Below, piece by piece: positions 6,133 through 8,274 of a stretch of DNA of 8,274 nucleotides (the first letter of the stretch is position 1; the number at the start of each line of letters is the position of its first letter). A program made the translations under genes and the position numbers. A model generated the notes under the pieces. It had not been told where the DNA came from. It made no database searches and saw only the letters and a program-made list of their open reading frames with translations. This stretch comes from DATGMB01 sp035293845 (GTDB lineage: Bacteria; Acidobacteriota; Terriglobia; Bryobacterales; Bryobacteraceae), in assembly GCA_035293845.1 (NCBI GenBank), contig DATGMB010000244.1, positions 1 to 8,274 of the forward strand. The letters are read 5' to 3'.

Positions 6133-6435
6133 CTATTTCGCCGCGGCGGCGGCGGCCTGCGATTTGCCGATCGGCAGCACGTCTTCCAGGCTCTGGTGCG
6201 GGCGCGGAATCACGTGCACGGCGATCAACTCGCCGACCCGCCGCGCGGCGGCGGCGCCGGCGTCCGTCGCGGCGCGCACCGCGGCCACGTCGCCGCGCAC
6301 CAGAGCGGTGACGTAGCCCGAGCCGATCTTCTCCCAGCCGACCAGGTTCACTTTGGCGGCCTTCACCATGGCGTCGGCGGCTTCGATCATCGCCACCAGT
6401 CCGCGGGTCTCAATCATTCCTAATGCTTCACCCAT
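6133..6435 (-). CDS. BMC shell hexamer (BMC-H, PduA/CcmK-like)
   Basis: BMC-H proteins (Pfam BMC, PF00936) tile the facets of the shell as hexamers, with a central pore for substrates and products. The 100-aa product begins MGEALGMIETRGLVAMIEAA, has WEKIGSGYVTALVRGDVAAV (34-53) with the pore-loop residues K36-I37-G38-S39-G40, then ATDAGAAAARRVGELIAVHV and IPRPHQSLEDVLP. That is a single canonical domain at standard length. Most relatives have Tyr where this has W34. The end is a short poly-Ala stretch with a final Lys. The start (ATG 6435-6433) has GGAG 8 nt upstream. It sits 54 nt after the aldolase and 3 nt before the first vertex gene. It is the only hexamer gene in the window. Confidence 0.97.
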   Translation of the reverse strand: MGEALGMIETRGLVAMIEAADAMVKAAKVNLVGWEKIGSGYVTALVRGDVAAVRAATDAGAAAARRVGELIAVHVIPRPHQSLEDVLPIGKSQAAAAAAK

Positions 6436-6489
6436 CGATTCTCTCCAACGAGCTTTCCGCTCTTAAATCCAACCGCTTCGCGCCGCCGC

Positions 6490-7308
6490 TTACGACTGCG
6501 GCGAGGCGCCGATCCGCGCCTTCAGCGCCTCATCCACCAGGCGGATGAGCTCCGAGCGCGTCACGTAAAACCGTTCTTCGCTTCCGGGCTGGCATCCACC
6601 GCCCCCGGCGCCGTTCAGGTCTTCCAGGGCCACGGGGCAGCCCGGCTCGCCCGCGCTACGCGCTTTGACGCCGTAGCGGGTGCGGGAATCGAGCAGCTTA
6701 TCGACCTCATCGCGCGGAAGCACCCTGGGACCGCCGAGCAGCTCCGCCACGAGTTGGATGCGGGCGAAGTGCTCCATCGTCTCCATCTTGAAGTACGCCT
6801 TGAAAACGTCCTCGCCGTAGCAGACCGCGCCGTGGTTGGCCATCATCAGAGCGTCGTACTTCGGGATCAGCGGCAGCATCGGCTCGGTCAGGGCCGGGGT
6901 GCCGGGGAGGCCGTAGCTTGCCAGCGGAACGCAGCCGAGACCGATCACGACCTCGGGAAGCAGCGCCAGGTTCAGCGCCTTGCCGGCCGTCGCAAAGCCG
7001 GTCGCGACCGGCGGGTGGGCGTGGACCACGGACCGGATATCCGGACGCAGATCGTAGATCGTGGTGTGCATCGCGATCTCGCTCGTGCGTTCGCCGCGGC
7101 CGTGGATCTTGTTGCCCTTGCGGTCGACTATGATCAGATCGTCCGGGTGCATCATGCCCTTGCACACGCCGGTCGGGGTGGCCAGAATGCGCTCGGCGTC
7201 CAGACGGATGGTGATGTTGCCGTCATTGGCGGCTACCCAGCCCTTCTGGAAAACCAGCCGGCCGATCTGGCAGATATCTTCGCGGTACTCGCGCTCCGTC
7301 TTGACCAT
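6490..7308 (-). CDS. Class II aldolase (fuculose/rhamnulose-1-phosphate aldolase type) with C-terminal encapsulation-like helix
   Basis: A 272-aa member of the class II aldolase/adducin family. In PVM-type microcompartments such aldolases split L-fuculose-1-P or L-rhamnulose-1-P into DHAP and lactaldehyde, the aldehyde being held in the shell. Visible residues: N28/N31 in NDGNIT (substrate loop), TPTGVCKG (44-51), the catalytic acid E77 in TSEIAMH, zinc ligands H96 and H98 in VVHAHPP, and H159 in ANHGAV. These match E73, H92, H94 and H155 of E. coli FucA. After the catalytic domain (about 1-215) comes a Gly/Cys-rich linker (about 218-243, with GAGGGG) and an amphipathic helix (FYVTRSELIRLVDEALKAR, 247-265), typical of an encapsulation peptide. 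The ATG at 7308-7306 has no Shine-Dalgarno but a TACAAT box 12 nt upstream. It is the first gene of the BMC operon. Substrate identity is inferred. Confidence 0.92.
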   Translation of the reverse strand: MVKTEREYREDICQIGRLVFQKGWVAANDGNITIRLDAERILATPTGVCKGMMHPDDLIIVDRKGNKIHGRGERTSEIAMHTTIYDLRPDIRSVVHAHPPVATGFATAGKALNLALLPEVVIGLGCVPLASYGLPGTPALTEPMLPLIPKYDALMMANHGAVCYGEDVFKAYFKMETMEHFARIQLVAELLGGPRVLPRDEVDKLLDSRTRYGVKARSAGEPGCPVALEDLNGAGGGGCQPGSEERFYVTRSELIRLVDEALKARIGASPQS

Positions 7309-7320
7309 CGGGAATCACTG

Positions 7321-7329
7321 ATTGTAGCA
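7321..7329 (-). promoter_or_regulatory. Extended -10 promoter of the BMC operon
   Basis: The minus strand reads TGCTACAAT: a TGn extension followed by a -10 hexamer differing from TATAAT at one base. It ends 12 nt before the aldolase ATG, giving a predicted 5' leader of about 5-6 nt. No convincing -35 is seen, which the TGn extension could compensate. The TGC overlaps the dyad at 7327-7341. Confidence 0.55.
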
Positions 7330-7341
7330 GAGATATTCTGC
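7327..7341. promoter_or_regulatory. 15-bp dyad GCAGA-N5-TCTGC, candidate operator
   Basis: GCAGA (7327-7331) and TCTGC (7337-7341) form a perfect 5-bp half-site dyad around GATAT. It touches the extended -10 of the BMC operon and lies in the 78-bp divergent region shared with the rhomboid gene. A repressor bound here would block the operon promoter. It is short, so chance is possible. Confidence 0.3.
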
Positions 7342-7372
7342 CCATCCGCATCAAAGCCGTCCGGGGAGGCTC

Positions 7373-7378
7373 TATCAT
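7373..7378 (+). promoter_or_regulatory. -10-like hexamer TATCAT, 8 nt before the rhomboid start
   Basis: TATCAT lies 8 nt before the ATG at 7387 and would again give a leaderless transcript. A GGGGAGG run at 7363-7369 is 17 nt from that ATG, too far for a normal ribosome binding site. No clear -35 is seen. Confidence 0.3.
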
Positions 7379-7386
7379 GGTTGTGG

Positions 7387-8217
7387 ATGGAAAAGCGCCG
7401 CATGTGCCCGCACTGCCGGGCATTTATCACCACCGACGACCGGGTGTGCCCGTACTGCAATGAGGCCGTCGCGCCGCGGCGCGTTAACCGCGCAAGCTCC
7501 GGCCCGATTCTGGGCGGGCTGATCCCGCACGCCGGCTACTTCACCGTCCTGATCCTGCTCATCAATACCGGCCTGTACCTCGCCACCTCGCTCTACAGCC
7601 TCAACGGCGGGCGGGGCAACTTTGTCGACCTCGACGGCCGCACGCTGCTGCTGTTCGGCGCCAAATTCGGCCCGCTGATCTCGCAGGACGGCGAGTGGTG
7701 GCGCCTGGTGACCGCCGGATTCCTGCACGGCGGCCTGCTCCACATCCTGATGAATTCCTGGGTGCTGTTCGACTTGGGCGCGCAAGTCGAGGAAATTTAC
7801 GGCGGCGCGCGCATGCTTTCGATTTATTTTGCCGCCAATCTGGTGGGTTTTTACGTCAGTTATCTGTGGCGGCCGGAAGCGGTTTCGGTGGGTGCCTCGG
7901 CGGCGCTGTTCGGGCTGGTGGGCGCCATGCTGGCGGTCGGCACGCGATATAAAAGCGCGCTGGGAAGCGCCGTCCGGTCGGTGTATCTGCGGTATTTGAT
8001 TTATCTGCTGCTGTTCAGCCTGCTGCCGGGCATCGACATGGCGGCGCATGTGGGCGGGCTGGCCGGCGGATTCGCGGTCGGTTATGTGGCGGGGACACCG
8101 CATTACGAAGGCGCCTCGCTCGAACGATTCTGGAAGGTCAGCGCGGCGATCGCGGTACTGTTGACGTTGATTTGTTTTCTAAAGTGGTACTTGTGGTTCC
8201 GCGCGGTAGCACAATAG
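7387..8217 (+). CDS. Rhomboid-family intramembrane serine protease with N-terminal zinc ribbon
   Basis: Rhomboids cut membrane-protein substrates inside the bilayer using a Ser-His pair. This 276-aa product starts with a zinc-ribbon-like C7-P-H-C10 ... C21-P-Y-C24 motif in the first 25 residues. The rhomboid domain has a first helix at about 50-70, the amphipathic WWRLVTAGFLHGGLLHILMN (104-123) with H114, H119 and N123, the catalytic motif GASAALFG (169-176) with S171 as nucleophile, and AAHVGGLAGG (219-228) with H221 as catalytic base. A last hydrophobic helix spans about 250-270. All catalytic residues are present, so it is probably active. The ATG at 7387 is chosen because it gives the full zinc ribbon; the open frame upstream is antisense to the aldolase. 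It is divergent from the BMC operon, and the next gene starts 10 nt downstream. Confidence 0.93.
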   Translation: MEKRRMCPHCRAFITTDDRVCPYCNEAVAPRRVNRASSGPILGGLIPHAGYFTVLILLINTGLYLATSLYSLNGGRGNFVDLDGRTLLLFGAKFGPLISQDGEWWRLVTAGFLHGGLLHILMNSWVLFDLGAQVEEIYGGARMLSIYFAANLVGFYVSYLWRPEAVSVGASAALFGLVGAMLAVGTRYKSALGSAVRSVYLRYLIYLLLFSLLPGIDMAAHVGGLAGGFAVGYVAGTPHYEGASLERFWKVSAAIAVLLTLICFLKWYLWFRAVAQ

Positions 8218-8227
8218 GATGGAAGCT

Positions 8228-8274
8228 ATGAGATTGCGCAGCCTGGCGCTGGCCCTGGCGCTCGCATGCGGCTT
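8228..8274 (+). CDS. N-terminus of a secreted or membrane protein, cut by window edge
   Basis: Only 15 codons are visible: MRLRSLALALALACG. Two arginines followed by a Leu/Ala run look like a Sec signal peptide. The Cys at residue 14 follows ALA rather than a clean L-A-G/A lipobox, so a lipoprotein is possible but not shown. An in-frame ATG at 8219 is an alternative start. GGAAG lies just upstream of the chosen one. It is 10 nt after the rhomboid stop and probably co-transcribed. Function cannot be told. Confidence 0.5.
   Translation, partial: MRLRSLALALALACG

Noticed and set aside
6139..6160. GCC/GCG triplet run at the end of the BMC-H gene
   Set aside because: It encodes a short poly-Ala tail; too short and irregular to be called a repeat element.
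6442..6475. GAGC/GCTC mini-hairpin between aldolase and BMC-H genes
   Set aside because: A 4-bp stem could occur by chance and no function follows from it.
6754..7386. Upstream open frame continuous with the rhomboid gene
   Set aside because: It is antisense to the aldolase and carries no recognisable domain; the rhomboid with its zinc ribbon starts at 7387.
7377..7463. 28-codon frame starting at an ATG 7 nt after GGGGAGG and overlapping the rhomboid start
   Set aside because: Its spacing looks like a real start, but the peptide is unremarkable and the frame overlaps the zinc ribbon coding sequence; a chance GGAGG is more likely, though a leader peptide cannot be excluded.
1..8274. tRNA, rRNA, CRISPR array, insertion sequence or phage attachment site
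   Set aside because: No such structure was seen; the window is filled by ordinary protein-coding genes with short gaps.

Overview
The window is high-GC bacterial DNA. The gene combination suggests a motile, free-living Acidobacteriota of the Solibacter/Bryobacter kind: a FliW/CsrA-controlled flagellin cluster, a small aldolase microcompartment operon of the planctomycetal/acidobacterial (PVM-like) style, and a zinc-ribbon rhomboid. That assignment is inference from gene content, not from a marker gene. Coding density is high and no gene-free stretch exceeds about 120 bases.

Bases 1-4620 hold a late flagellar operon on the minus strand, read in the order fliW - csrA - fliC - fliD. It starts at a sigma-28-like promoter (4592-4619). 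FliW is the flagellin-binding antagonist of CsrA, CsrA is the translational repressor of flagellin, FliC is an 880-residue flagellin with a large outer region, and FliD is the filament cap, cut by the left window edge. fliW has no stop at the usual place and runs 158 nt into csrA in another frame. The csrA stop codon starts a small hairpin whose loop carries two GGA triplets and the fliC Shine-Dalgarno, so CsrA probably represses fliC right at this junction. A strong 9-bp hairpin separates fliC from fliD.

Bases 4682-5290 hold a plus-strand membrane protein gene with an in-frame TGA just before its predicted last membrane helix; the frame stays open with a convincing helix beyond it.

Bases 5225-7329 hold a minus-strand bacterial microcompartment (BMC) operon: class II aldolase - BMC-H hexamer - three tandem BMC-P (EutN/CcmL) pentamers. 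The aldolase has active-site and zinc residues like L-fuculose-1-phosphate aldolase, plus a C-terminal Gly-rich linker and amphipathic helix that looks like an encapsulation peptide. No aldehyde dehydrogenase, PduL-type phosphotransacylase or BMC-T protein is present, so the rest of the pathway must be encoded elsewhere. A TGn-extended -10 promoter and a 15-bp dyad lie just upstream.

Bases 7373-8274 hold a divergent plus-strand pair: a rhomboid-family membrane protease with an N-terminal zinc ribbon, and the first 15 codons of a secreted or membrane protein cut by the right edge. Three genes here (membrane protein, aldolase, rhomboid) have a TACAAT/TATCAT hexamer only 8-12 bases before the start codon and no properly spaced strong Shine-Dalgarno, suggesting leaderless or nearly leaderless mRNAs.
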